A DNA stretch of 64,000 nucleotides from Halomonas halophila (GTDB lineage: Bacteria; Pseudomonadota; Gammaproteobacteria; Pseudomonadales; Halomonadaceae). The stretch lies in contig NZ_CP129121.1 in NCBI RefSeq assembly GCF_030406665.1, forward strand, positions 1,426,001-1,490,000, in the 5' to 3' direction. A program made the position numbers and the translations under genes. Of this stretch, positions 45,338 through 54,239 are shown piece after piece (positions within the stretch are counted from its first letter, which is position 1; every line of letters starts with the position of its first letter). The notes beneath the pieces were generated by a model. That model worked only from the letters and a program-made list of their open reading frames with translations, had not been told where the DNA came from and ran no database searches.

Positions 45338-46321
45338 ATGACCGATGCGATTCATCCCTTTGCTCGCCTCGAGCCCGCCCGGGTCGTGGCGGCGGTGGAG
45401 TCCCTGGGCTTCTGGCTGCCGGGCGAGCCCTTCGCGCTCAACAGCTACGAGAACCGGGTCTACCTGGTGCATGACGACGAGCGTCGCCGCTGGGTGGTCA
45501 AGTTCTATCGCCCGGGCCGCTGGACCGACGCCCAGATCCAGGAGGAGCACGACTTCCTGGCCGAGCTCGAGGCGGCCGGTGTGACGGTGGCCGCCCCCTG
45601 GCGCGATGACGCGGGGGCGAGCCTGCACCGCCACGACGACTTCCGCTTCGCGCTGTTTCCCCATCTGCCCGGCCAGGCGCCGGAGCTGGACAATCCCGAG
45701 CACCTGTTCGCCCTCGGCGAGACCATCGGCGCCGTGCATGTGGTGGGCGAGCGCCGGGCCTTCGTGCATCGTCGCCAGCTGGCGCCGCGGGCGATGGCCG
45801 AGGAGGCCGCCGAGACGGTGCTGGCTAGCTGCTGGCTGACGGATCATCAGCGCCCGGCCTACGAGCGCATCAGCCGGGGCCTGATCGAGGCGCTCGGCAC
45901 CCGGGACTGGCCGGCACGAGAGCTGCGGGTCCAGGGCGATTGCCACCTGGGCAACATGCTGGGCCGCGACGAGCACTTCGCGCTGGTGGACTTCGACGAC
46001 TGCCTGATGGCGCCGGCGGTGCAGGACCTGTGGATGCTGCTCACCGCCGAGGACGAGGGCGAGCGCCAGATGCAGCTCTCCGAGGTGATCGAGGGCTATG
46101 AGCAGCATCGCGACTTCGATCGTGGCGAGCTGGCGCTGGTGGAGCCGCTGCGTGCGCTGCGGCTGATGCGCCACAGCGCCTGGCTGGTGGCGCGCTGGGA
46201 GGATCCGGCCTTTCCGCAGGCGTTTCCATGGCTGGCGGATGCCGGCTACTGGGACGCTCACCTGCGCGAGCTCGAGCAGCAGCGGGTGATGCTGGACGGC
46301 ACGGCCCGCTGGCTGTCCTAG
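45338..46321 (+). CDS. srkA: Stress response serine/threonine kinase (SrkA/YihE/RdoA)
   Basis: The 327-residue protein matches YihE: FALNSYENRVYLV near the N-terminus, the catalytic loop GDCHLGNML and the metal-binding DFDDCL. E. coli SrkA is a kinase that protects against stress-induced death, and in related bacteria it lies beside dsbA. Here no dsbA follows; the next 185 bases hold an intergenic repeat. The gene is divergent from the LysE gene. Confidence 0.9.
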   Translation: MTDAIHPFARLEPARVVAAVESLGFWLPGEPFALNSYENRVYLVHDDERRRWVVKFYRPGRWTDAQIQEEHDFLAELEAAGVTVAAPWRDDAGASLHRHDDFRFALFPHLPGQAPELDNPEHLFALGETIGAVHVVGERRAFVHRRQLAPRAMAEEAAETVLASCWLTDHQRPAYERISRGLIEALGTRDWPARELRVQGDCHLGNMLGRDEHFALVDFDDCLMAPAVQDLWMLLTAEDEGERQMQLSEVIEGYEQHRDFDRGELALVEPLRALRLMRHSAWLVARWEDPAFPQAFPWLADAGYWDAHLRELEQQRVMLDGTARWLS

Positions 46322-46335
46322 GCACTGCCCGAAAA

Positions 46336-46457
46336 GTGTCTGCGCTTGGTTATACGGTGTTAAAAATCAGCTCGGGCGCGAGTCCGATCAAAATGCTCAT
46401 TTACCGATCGTAAACTCCGCCTTTTTGCTAATTTTTGCCTTGTCTAACCTTCGCTCG
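46336..46457 (-). repeat. Intergenic repeat, copy A
   Basis: Read on the minus strand it runs GAGCGAAGGTTAGACAAGGC, then a core GCGGAGTTTACGATCGGTAA-ATGAGCAT at 46393-46420, then a T-rich segment ending AGCGCAGACAC. Copy B at 49978 has the same order of blocks. The core is a dyad, TTTAC/GTAAA. It lies between the convergent srkA gene and the 46507 gene. Confidence 0.7.
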
Positions 46458-46506
46458 CCGGCTTTTCACACAGCGCCTTGTCGCCGCCTGATCGCCTGAG
46501 TGCCGG

Positions 46507-47025
46507 TTACGGCTGGTCGGCGGCCTCGTCGGCGTCGTGCTGGCGGCGACGGGCGTTGATCTCCGCGGAGGGGTTCGCCTGCTGTTCCAGGCTCAGCGGC
46601 CGGGTCAGCGTCAGCACGAAGACGTCATCCGGCGTCAGCCGGCAGCGGTCGCCCTGGCAAGCCGCGAGGCCGAAGTCGCCGTCCGCGTCGTAGGCGCCGG
46701 CAGTGAGTTCGCCGCTGTAGATGGCGCTGTCGGCGCCGGCGGTCTCGATGCAGGTCAGGGCGCTGGCGGTCAGCCGCACGCGCTCGCCGTTGCGCCGGGC
46801 ATCGCCGGTGACGACGCAGTAGTCGGGGAGGCGGTGGCTGCCCCGCTCGCTGTGGACCGGGTGCATCACCACGTCGTCGAGGCGCGGGGTCTCGGCGTCG
46901 AGGGTCAGGTCGTCGACCAGGGCCATGGCGACCCGAGCGTCGGCGGGCAGGGAGAGGGTATCGCCCATCGCCAGGCTCGGCAGGGTCAGGGCAGTTGCCA
47001 TCAGCAGGATCGTCGGCTTGAACAT
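46507..47025 (-). CDS. Predicted secreted protein of unknown function
   Basis: I do not recognise this 172-residue protein. It has a Sec signal peptide (cleavage near LAMG-DT) and an acidic mature domain with four cysteines (DYCVV, LTCIET, AACQGDRC), which could form two disulfides in the periplasm. The C-terminal 30 residues are charged and low in complexity. It is monocistronic and diverges from folE. Confidence 0.7.
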   Translation of the reverse strand: MFKPTILLMATALTLPSLAMGDTLSLPADARVAMALVDDLTLDAETPRLDDVVMHPVHSERGSHRLPDYCVVTGDARRNGERVRLTASALTCIETAGADSAIYSGELTAGAYDADGDFGLAACQGDRCRLTPDDVFVLTLTRPLSLEQQANPSAEINARRRQHDADEAADQP

Positions 47026-47300
47026 GTCGGTGCTCGGCAGGCAGCGGGTCGAAAGAAGAGGGTCGGCCCAACTCTACCATAGCCATCGGCGGCAAGAAGC
47101 CGCCCTGGCGCGACATGGCGTCGCTCCAATCGGATGCCGAGGCCGCCATGGCACTGCGTCGGGCGGCGCCTTGCGCTAGAATAATGCGTTCCCCGAGCCG
47201 CTGGTTGTACAAAAGCGGTTTTTTGAATAATTTATGTATAAGGTGTGTGGCCGGGCCATCGCCGACGCACCGACATCACGACTCTGCATGGGGCCTGACC

Positions 47301-47858
47301 ATGACCGAACATCTCGCCAACCACTACCGCCAGATCATCGAGGGACTGGGAGAGGACCCCGAACGCGAGGGGCTCCGTGACACCCCCAAGCGGGCCGCCA
47401 AGGCCATGCAGTTCCTCAACCACGGCTATCAGCAGTCGCTGGAGGAGATCGTCAACGGCGCGGTCTTCGCCTCCGAGACCGACGAGATGGTGCTGGTGAA
47501 GGACATCGAGCTGTACTCGATGTGCGAGCATCACCTGCTGCCGTTCATCGGCAAGTGCCACATCGCCTATCTGCCGCGGGGCAAGGTGCTGGGGCTGTCC
47601 AAGTTCGCCCGGATCGTGGATATGTACGCCCGTCGCATGCAGATTCAGGAGAACCTGACGCGCCAGATCGCCGAAGCGGTGCAGCAGGTCACCGAAGCCC
47701 GCGGCGTGGCCGTGGTCGTCGAGGCGCGTCACCTGTGCATGATGATGCGCGGCGTCGAGAAACAGAATTCCAGCATGACCTCCTCGGTGATGCTCGGTGC
47801 CTTCCGCGAGCACCAGAGCACGCGCCAGGAGTTCCTGACCCTGGTTCAAGGCCGCTGA
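47301..47858 (+). CDS. folE: GTP cyclohydrolase I
   Basis: The 185-residue enzyme has the zinc ligands C75 and H78 (YSMCEHHLLPF) and C146 (HLCMMMRG), so it is the zinc-dependent FolE1 type. It converts GTP to dihydroneopterin triphosphate for folate or pterin synthesis. ATG 47301 is chosen; the frame is open upstream to 47115 but non-conserved. folX follows 19 bases later and uses its product. Confidence 0.94.
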   Translation: MTEHLANHYRQIIEGLGEDPEREGLRDTPKRAAKAMQFLNHGYQQSLEEIVNGAVFASETDEMVLVKDIELYSMCEHHLLPFIGKCHIAYLPRGKVLGLSKFARIVDMYARRMQIQENLTRQIAEAVQQVTEARGVAVVVEARHLCMMMRGVEKQNSSMTSSVMLGAFREHQSTRQEFLTLVQGR

Positions 47859-47877
47859 GGCCGCGAAGGAGAGCGAT

Positions 47878-48288
47878 ATGCCACTGCACGCGCTGGGCGA
47901 CGAGCACCTCGATCACGATCTGGCCACGATCCGTATCAAGGATCTGCGCCTGAGGACCCATGTCGGCATCAAGGAAGAGGAGATCCAGAATCGCCAGGAC
48001 GTGGTGATCAACATGGTGATCCGCTATCGCGCCGACAAGGCGGTGGCCTTCAATCACATCGAGCAGGCGCTGAACTATCGCTCCATCACCAAGGAAGTGA
48101 TCGCCCACGTGGAGGGGCATCGCTTCCAGCTGCTGGAGCGCATGACCCGTGAGGTGCTCGACCTGGTGATGAGCTACGAGCAGGTGCTCGCCGCTCAGGT
48201 CGAGATCGACAAGCCCCATGCCCTGCGCTTCGCCGACTCGGTGTCGATCACGCTCTCCGACTCCCGCGAGGCGCGGCGCGAGGGTTGA
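47878..48288 (+). CDS. folX: Dihydroneopterin triphosphate 2'-epimerase
   Basis: The 136-residue protein matches FolX more closely than FolB: IRIKDLRLRTHVGIKEEE, NRQDVVINMVI and ALNYRSITKEVI. FolX epimerises dihydroneopterin triphosphate to the monapterin form. It is cotranscribed with folE, which makes its substrate. The monapterin route feeds phenylalanine hydroxylase in some bacteria. A FolB activity is possible but less likely. Confidence 0.87.
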   Translation: MPLHALGDEHLDHDLATIRIKDLRLRTHVGIKEEEIQNRQDVVINMVIRYRADKAVAFNHIEQALNYRSITKEVIAHVEGHRFQLLERMTREVLDLVMSYEQVLAAQVEIDKPHALRFADSVSITLSDSREARREG

Positions 48289-48410
48289 GACGGCAGGGGT
48301 ATCGCCGCGCGAAGGGTTGAAGATCGCTCATGGATGAGCGGTTGGCGTGTCGGGGGGCTTGCGCTTAGCATGAGGTGCATCCCCGCAAGGCCGCACGCCA
48401 GGAGTCAACC

Positions 48411-49871
48411 ATGGAAGCCCTGAAGGAAACCCAGCTCTACTGCCCGTTCGCCTACATCGACGGCAGCTGGGTCGCCGCCGACAGCGGCGAGCAGATCAAC
48501 GTGATCAATCCCGCCACCGGTGAGCCGATGGGCGACGTGCCCCGGCTCGGCCGCGCCGAGACAGAGCGCGCCATCGCCGCCGCCGACGCGGCCCTGCCGG
48601 CCTGGCGTGCCCTCACCGCCCAGGAACGGGCCGATATCCTGATGAAGTGGCACGACCTGATGCTCGAGCATCAGGACGACCTGGCCATGATCATGACCTT
48701 CGAACAGGGCAAGCCGCTCAAGGAAGCCGCCGGCGAGATCGCCTATGCGGCGAGCTTCCTGCGCTGGTTCGCCGAGGAGGCCCGCCGGGTCTACGGCGAG
48801 ACCATTCCCGCCGCTCAGTCCCAGCAGCGCATCCTGGTCACCAAGCAGCCGATCGGCGTGGTCGGCGCCATCACGCCCTGGAACTTCCCGGCGGCGATGA
48901 TCACGCGCAAGGCCGGCGCCGCGCTGGCCGCGGGCTGCACCTTCGTGGTCAAGCCGGCCAGCCAGACGCCGTTCTCCGCCACCGCGCTGGCGCTCCTGGC
49001 CGAGCGCGCCGGGGTGCCGCGCGGCGTGTTCAACGTGGTCCCCGGGCGCGCCTCGGAGATCGCCGCGGCGCTGACCGAGTCCCCGGTGGTGCGCAAGATC
49101 ACCTTCACCGGCTCCACCGAGGTGGGCCGCGAGCTGATGAGCCAGGCCTCGCGCCACGTGCAGAAGATCTCGCTGGAGCTCGGCGGCAACGCGCCCTTCA
49201 TCGTGTTCGAGGACGCCGATCTCGACGCCGCCGTGGAAGGCGCCATGGCCGCCAAGTTCCGCAACGCCGGCCAGACCTGCGTGTGCACCAACCGCTTCCT
49301 GGTGCAGTCCAGCGTGGTCAACGCCTTCTGCGAGAAGCTGGCGGTGGCCATGAACAGCGAGCTCAAGGTGGGGGACGGCACCCAGTCAGGCGTCAATATC
49401 GGCCCGCTGATCGACGACAAGGCGGTGGCCAAGGTCTCCGAGCACGTCCAGGACGCCGTGGACCACGGCGCCGAGCTGCTGCTCGGCGGCCATCCGCATC
49501 CGCTGGGCGGCAACTTCTTCACGCCGACCCTGATCAACGCCGCCAACGACAGCATGAAGGTCGCCACCGAGGAGACCTTCGGCCCGCTGGCCGCGGTCTT
49601 CCCCTTCGACGACGAAGAGGATGCCGTGGCCATGGCCAACGACACCGAGTTCGGCCTGGCCTCCTACTTCTATTCCCGCGACCTGGGACGCGTATGGCGC
49701 GTCTCCGAGGCGCTGGAGTACGGCATGGTCGGCATCAACACCGGGCTGATCTCCAACGCCGCGGCGCCCTTCGGCGGGGTCAAGGCCTCCGGCCTCGGTC
49801 GTGAGGGCGGTCACCAGGGCATCGAGGAGTTTCTCGAGACCAAGTATCTGTGCATCGACCTCGGTGGCTAG
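48411..49871 (+). CDS. gabD: Succinate-semialdehyde dehydrogenase
   Basis: The 486-residue aldehyde dehydrogenase matches GabD: TPWNFPAAMITRKAGAALAAGC, catalytic glutamate in LELGGNAPF and catalytic cysteine in NAGQTCVCTNRF. It oxidises succinic semialdehyde to succinate, usually with NADP, in the GABA shunt. AGGAG precedes ATG 48411. No gabT is adjacent, so other semialdehydes such as glutarate semialdehyde are possible substrates. A strong terminator follows. Confidence 0.88.
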   Translation: MEALKETQLYCPFAYIDGSWVAADSGEQINVINPATGEPMGDVPRLGRAETERAIAAADAALPAWRALTAQERADILMKWHDLMLEHQDDLAMIMTFEQGKPLKEAAGEIAYAASFLRWFAEEARRVYGETIPAAQSQQRILVTKQPIGVVGAITPWNFPAAMITRKAGAALAAGCTFVVKPASQTPFSATALALLAERAGVPRGVFNVVPGRASEIAAALTESPVVRKITFTGSTEVGRELMSQASRHVQKISLELGGNAPFIVFEDADLDAAVEGAMAAKFRNAGQTCVCTNRFLVQSSVVNAFCEKLAVAMNSELKVGDGTQSGVNIGPLIDDKAVAKVSEHVQDAVDHGAELLLGGHPHPLGGNFFTPTLINAANDSMKVATEETFGPLAAVFPFDDEEDAVAMANDTEFGLASYFYSRDLGRVWRVSEALEYGMVGINTGLISNAAAPFGGVKASGLGREGGHQGIEEFLETKYLCIDLGG

Positions 49872-49917
49872 ACCGGGAGCCTGAGGATCGGCCCTACGCG
49901 CCTGGAAGTCGGAAGAC

Positions 49918-49951
49918 AAACACCCCGCCGAGCATGCTCGGCGGGGTGTTT
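49918..49951 (+). terminator. Terminator downstream of gabD
   Basis: A perfect 16-bp stem, AAACACCCCGCCGAGC, 2-nt loop, GCTCGGCGGGGTGTTT, followed by CTTTCC. It is a strong intrinsic terminator. Confidence 0.9.
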
Positions 49952-49977
49952 CTTTCCAGATACCAGAGAAAACGGCT

Positions 49978-50080
49978 GGGCGAAGGTCAGGCTAGGCGAA
50001 AAGCGGCGAAAGAGCGGAGTTTGCTTTAGCAAATGAGCATCTTGATGCCGCTTTTCAACGACGCATGGCCGAGCTCCAGC
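49978..50080 (+). repeat. Intergenic repeat, copy B
   Basis: GGGCGAAGGTCAGGCTAGGC, then GCGAAAGAGCGGAGTTTGC, TTTA and GCAAATGAGCATCTTGATG, ending GCTCCAGC. The blocks and order match copy A (46336-46457, opposite strand). It fills the gap downstream of both gabD and the convergent purH. Confidence 0.7.
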
Positions 50081-50094
50081 GTTTTCCTCTCCGC

Positions 50095-51669
50095 TCAGTG
50101 GCGGAAGTGGCGCATGCCGGTGAACACCATGGCGATGCCGGCCTCGTTGGCGGCGTCGATCACTTCCTGGTCGCGCATGGAGCCGCCGGGCTGGATCACC
50201 GCGGTGATGCCGGCCTTGGCGGCGGCGTCGATGCCGTCGCGGAACGGGAAGAAGGCATCGCTGGCCATCACCGAGCCGGGCACGGACAGGCCTTCGTCGG
50301 CGGCCTTGATGCCGGCGATCTTGGCCGAGTAGACGCGGCTCATCTGGCCGGCGCCCACGCCGATGGTCTGGCCGTCCTTGACGTAGACGATGGCGTTGGA
50401 CTTGACGTACTTGCCGACCTTCCAGGCGAAGGCCAGGTCACGCATTTCCTGCTCGCTGGGGACGCGCTCGGTGACCACGGTCAGCTCGTCGCGGCCGACC
50501 ATGCCCAGGTCGCGGTCCTGGACCAGCAGGCCGCCGGTGACGCGCTTGAGGTCGTGGGCGTGCTCGCGCTCGCCGGGCCAGTGCGCGGAGATGTCGAGCA
50601 GGCGCACGTTCTTCTTCTCGGCGACGATCTCGCGGGCCGCGTCCTCGACCCCGGGGGCGATGATCACCTCGACGAACTGGCGGTCGATGATGGCGCGGGC
50701 GGTCTCGGTGTCCAGCGGGGTGTTGAAGGCGATGATGCCGCCGAAGGCACTGGTCGGGTCGGTGGCGAAGGCCTTGTCGTAGGCCTCGAGCTGGCTGGCG
50801 CCGACGGCCACGCCGCACGGGTTGGCGTGCTTGACGATCACGCAGGCGGTCTCGGCGAAGCTCTTCACGCACTCCAGCGCGGAGTCGGTGTCGGCCACGT
50901 TGTTGAACGACAGCGGCTTGCCCTGCAGGGTCTCGGCGGTGGAGACGCTGGGCTCCTGGCAGCCGGCCTCGACGTAGAAGGCCGCGGACTGGTGCGGGTT
51001 CTCGCCGTAGCGCATGGACTGCTTCTTGTGGAACTGCAGGTTGTAGGTGCGCGGGAAGCCGTCCTCGCCGCCCTCGACGCGCTGGCCGAGGTAATCGGCG
51101 ATGGCGGCGTCGTAGCCGGCGGTGTGTTCGAAGGCCTTGACCGCCAGGTCGAAGCGGGTGGCCTGCTGCATGCCGCCCTGGGCGACTTCCTCGAGCACGC
51201 GGCCGTAGTCGCCGGCGTCGACCACGATAGTGGTGTAGGCGTGGTTCTTGGCGCAGGAGCGGACCATGGTCGGGCCGCCGATGTCGATGTTCTCGATGGC
51301 GTCCTCGAGGCTGCAGTCCGGACGCGCCACGGTGGCCGAGAACGGATACAGGTTGACCACCACCATGTCGATCGGTGCGATGTCGTGCTCGGCCATCACC
51401 GCGTCGTCCTGGCCGCGACGGCCGAGGATGCCGCCGTGGATCTTCGGATGCAGGGTCTTGACGCGGCCGTCCATGATCTCGGGGAAACCGGTGTGCTCGG
51501 AGACCTCGGTGACCGGAATGCCGTTCTCCTGCAGCAGGCGGAAGGTGCCACCGGTGGAGAGCAGCTCGACGCCCTGGTCGCTGAGGCCGCGGGCGAAGTC
51601 GACGATGCCGGTCTTGTCGGACACGCTGATCAGGGCGCGACGGACCGGAGTGGAAGAGGCTTGGGACAT
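50095..51669 (-). CDS. purH: Bifunctional AICAR transformylase / IMP cyclohydrolase
   Basis: The 524-residue protein has an N-terminal MGS-like IMP cyclohydrolase domain (ALISVSDKTGIVDFARGL, LSTGGTFRLL, GRVKTLHPKIHGGIL) and the C-terminal AICAR transformylase domain with KHANPCGVAVG. It catalyses the last two steps of purine synthesis. Start is ATG 51669. It is last in the leftward accB-accC-prmA-dusB-fis-purH series, 74 bases after fis. Confidence 0.95.
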   Translation of the reverse strand: MSQASSTPVRRALISVSDKTGIVDFARGLSDQGVELLSTGGTFRLLQENGIPVTEVSEHTGFPEIMDGRVKTLHPKIHGGILGRRGQDDAVMAEHDIAPIDMVVVNLYPFSATVARPDCSLEDAIENIDIGGPTMVRSCAKNHAYTTIVVDAGDYGRVLEEVAQGGMQQATRFDLAVKAFEHTAGYDAAIADYLGQRVEGGEDGFPRTYNLQFHKKQSMRYGENPHQSAAFYVEAGCQEPSVSTAETLQGKPLSFNNVADTDSALECVKSFAETACVIVKHANPCGVAVGASQLEAYDKAFATDPTSAFGGIIAFNTPLDTETARAIIDRQFVEVIIAPGVEDAAREIVAEKKNVRLLDISAHWPGEREHAHDLKRVTGGLLVQDRDLGMVGRDELTVVTERVPSEQEMRDLAFAWKVGKYVKSNAIVYVKDGQTIGVGAGQMSRVYSAKIAGIKAADEGLSVPGSVMASDAFFPFRDGIDAAAKAGITAVIQPGGSMRDQEVIDAANEAGIAMVFTGMRHFRH

Positions 51670-51743
51670 GAAGGTCACTCTGTTGGGCGTTGAGGGAACA
51701 TCGAAACGCAAGCGAGGGCGCTCGATGGCGCCCTCGCGGGAAT

Positions 51744-52079
51744 TCAGATCAGCCCGTAGTGCTTGAGCTTCTTGCGCAGGGTGCCGCGGTTGAGGCCGAG
51801 CATCTCGGCGGCGCGGGTCTGGTTGCCCTGGGCGTTCTCGAGCACCGAGGCCAGCAGCGGCGCCTCGACCTCGGCCATCACCATGGCGTGAAGGTCGGTG
51901 ACGTCGCCGCCGTCGAGGTGGTCGAAGTAGCGTCGCATGGCGGCGTCGACGGCCTCGCGCAGGGGCATGTCGCCGTGGGGGCTCAGCGCGCTGCCGTCGG
52001 CCTCGTCGAGGCGCCGGGAGGCTCGGGCGTCCAGCTCGGTCAGCGCGGAATTCTGGTCAAGGGCTTGGCTGCTGGTCAT
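51744..52079 (-). CDS. fis: DNA-binding protein Fis
   Basis: The 111-residue protein has the Fis C-terminal helix-turn-helix, QTRAAEMLGLNRGTLRKKL, preceded by the four-helix core. Fis bends DNA, organises the nucleoid and activates rRNA promoters in fast growth. As in many gammaproteobacteria it follows dusB, here with a four-base ATGA overlap. The N-terminus is slightly longer and more acidic than in E. coli. Confidence 0.94.
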   Translation of the reverse strand: MTSSQALDQNSALTELDARASRRLDEADGSALSPHGDMPLREAVDAAMRRYFDHLDGGDVTDLHAMVMAEVEAPLLASVLENAQGNQTRAAEMLGLNRGTLRKKLKHYGLI

Positions 52080-53134
52080 GCGGCACAGGTTCCATCCGGC
52101 GTCATGGCCCGGGCGACACGGTGCGGCGCCGTGGCGGGGTCATGACGAAAGAGTTCGTCGATGAAGCGGCACTGGTCAGCGGGGCTGTCCAGGCCATTGA
52201 AGGTGGCGCGCAGGGCACGTCGTCCGTCGTCGTCGAGGCGTGCATCGCCGGCCAGGTACCAGCCGAGATGCTTGCGGGCGATGCGCACCCCCATGTGCTC
52301 GCCATAGAAGTCGTGCAGGGCCACCAGGTGGCCGTGGAGCACCGCCGAGCGTTCGGCGTCGTCGGGCGCCGCGAGGCGCTGGCCGTGTCGCAGGTAGTGA
52401 TCGATCTCGCGGAAGATCCAAGGGTTGCCCTGGGCGCCGCGGCCGATCATCACCGCATCCGCCCCAGTATAGTCGAGGACGTGGCGGGCCTTCTCGGGCG
52501 AGTCGACATCGCCGTTGGCGAAGATCGGCAGCTTCACCGCGGCCTTGATGGCGGCGATGGTGTCGTACTCGGCCTCGCCGCCGTAGCGCTGCTGGCGGTG
52601 ACGGCCGTGCACGGCCAGCGCCTGGATGCCGGCGTTCTCGGCCAGCTTCGCCACCCGCACGCCGTTGTTGCTGTCGGCGCACCAGCCGGTGCGGATCTTC
52701 AGCGTCACCGGCACGTCCACCGCGGCGACCACCGATTCGAGGATCTCGGCCACCAGCGCCTCGTCCCGCAGCAGCGCCGAGCCGGCGGCCTTGTTGCAGA
52801 CCTTCTTGGCCGGACAGCCCATGTTGATGTCGATGATCTCGGCGCCCATCTCGGCGTTGAGCCGTGCCGCCTCGGCGAGCATCTCGGCGTCGCCGCCGGC
52901 GATCTGCACGGCGCGAGGGCCGGGCTCGCCGCGATGGTCCATGCGCAGTCGCGACTTGCGGGTGTGCCACAGATTCGGGTCCGAGGTCACCATCTCGCCC
53001 ACCACCAGGCCCGCGCCCAGCCGCCGGCAGAGCGCGCGGAAGGGGCGGTCGGTGACGCCGGCCATGGGGGCCAGGATCACCCGGTTCGGCAACGCATGAG
53101 AGCCGATGCGCGGCAGGGGACGTGAGTCGGGCAT
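52076..53134 (-). CDS. dusB: tRNA-dihydrouridine synthase B
   Basis: The 352-residue flavoenzyme has LAPMAGVTDRPFR at the N-terminus, the catalytic cysteine in MGCPAKKVCNKAAGSALL, and FANGDVDSPEKA. It reduces uridine to dihydrouridine in tRNA D-loops with FMN. ATG 53134 (MPDSRPLPRIG) is chosen. It overlaps fis, the classic dusB-fis operon. Confidence 0.93.
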   Translation of the reverse strand: MPDSRPLPRIGSHALPNRVILAPMAGVTDRPFRALCRRLGAGLVVGEMVTSDPNLWHTRKSRLRMDHRGEPGPRAVQIAGGDAEMLAEAARLNAEMGAEIIDINMGCPAKKVCNKAAGSALLRDEALVAEILESVVAAVDVPVTLKIRTGWCADSNNGVRVAKLAENAGIQALAVHGRHRQQRYGGEAEYDTIAAIKAAVKLPIFANGDVDSPEKARHVLDYTGADAVMIGRGAQGNPWIFREIDHYLRHGQRLAAPDDAERSAVLHGHLVALHDFYGEHMGVRIARKHLGWYLAGDARLDDDGRRALRATFNGLDSPADQCRFIDELFRHDPATAPHRVARAMTPDGTCAA

Positions 53135-53239
53135 GGTCGAGATCGATGGTTCGAAGGGGGGACATATCATACGCCCCCCGATGGCCTGGGTGAAGGATCG
53201 GTGTGCGGCAGAGCGTCGCCCGCCGCCGGGCCCATCCGG

Positions 53240-54160
53240 TCAGCCGTCGGCGGCGCGGCGTCCGGTGAGGCGCACCCAGCCCTCGCGCACTTCGGGCTCG
53301 TCCATGATCAGGCCGCGCGCCTCGTAGGCCTCGCGCACCTCGTCGGCCTGGGCCTCGAGGATGCCGGACAGCGCCAGGCGGCCGCCCGGCGCCACGCGCC
53401 CGGCGATCTCGCCGGACAGCTCGACCAGCGGGCCGGCCAGGATGTTGGCGATCACCACCGGGAAGCGCGCCGCGGCGTCGAGCTGCTCCGGGTAGTGGAG
53501 CGCGAAGTCGTCTTCCTCGACGCCGTTGCGCTCGGCGTTGTCGCGGCTGGCGGCGAGCGCCTGGGGATCGATGTCGGTGCCCCGGGCCGAGTTCGCGCCG
53601 AGCTTGAGCGCGGCGATGGCGAGAATGCCGGAACCGCAGCCCACGTCCAGCACCTCTCGGCCGTCGAGCTCGCCGGCCACGGCCAGGCCGTCGAGCCACG
53701 AAAGGCACAGCGCCGTGGTGGGGTGGGTGCCGGTGCCGAAGGCCAGGCCGGGATCGAGATGCAGGTTGACCGCCTGGGGGTCCGGCGCCTCGTGCCAGCT
53801 CGGCACGATCCACAGCTTCTGGCCCATCTGTAGGGGCTCGAAGTCGTCCATCCAGGCGCGCTCCCAGTCGCGATCGTCGAGCAGCTCGTGCTCGATCTCG
53901 GGGCAGGGCTCGTCGGGCATGGCCTCGGACCAGGCGCCGGCCAGGCGTTCGAGCATCGCGGGCAGGCCCTCGAGATCGTCGTAGAGGCCGGTCAGCACCG
54001 TCTCGTCCCACAGCGGTGTGGTGCCGCGCTCGGGTTCGAACAGCGGGTCGTCCTGGGCGTCCTGGAGGGTGATGGCGGTGGCGCCTTCGTCCAGCAGCAG
54101 TTCCTCGAGCAGGTCGGCCTGCTCGGGGGCGATGCGGGCCTTGAGTTGCAGCCAGGGCAT
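53240..54160 (-). CDS. prmA: Ribosomal protein L11 methyltransferase
   Basis: The 306-residue enzyme has an N-terminal ACT-like substrate domain starting MPWLQLKARI and a SAM-binding domain with VLDVGCGSGILAIAALKLG and the NILAGPLVEL active-site motif. PrmA trimethylates ribosomal protein L11. It lies between accC and dusB, 105 bases from dusB, in a standard gene order. Confidence 0.94.
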   Translation of the reverse strand: MPWLQLKARIAPEQADLLEELLLDEGATAITLQDAQDDPLFEPERGTTPLWDETVLTGLYDDLEGLPAMLERLAGAWSEAMPDEPCPEIEHELLDDRDWERAWMDDFEPLQMGQKLWIVPSWHEAPDPQAVNLHLDPGLAFGTGTHPTTALCLSWLDGLAVAGELDGREVLDVGCGSGILAIAALKLGANSARGTDIDPQALAASRDNAERNGVEEDDFALHYPEQLDAAARFPVVIANILAGPLVELSGEIAGRVAPGGRLALSGILEAQADEVREAYEARGLIMDEPEVREGWVRLTGRRAADG

Positions 54161-54193
54161 GGGAACTCCCGGGAATCGCGTGAGGAAACGACG

Positions 54194-54216
54194 GCGGGGC
54201 GGCCAAGCCGCCCCGC
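54194..54216 (-). other. Hairpin between accC and prmA
   Basis: GCGGGGCGGC, CAA, GCCGCCCCGC forms a perfect 10-bp stem in the 79-base gap. There is no T tract. It may be a partial terminator or RNA-stabilising hairpin at the end of accBC. Confidence 0.6.
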
Positions 54217-54239
54217 TGCCGGAGGAGTGTCGACCGGGC

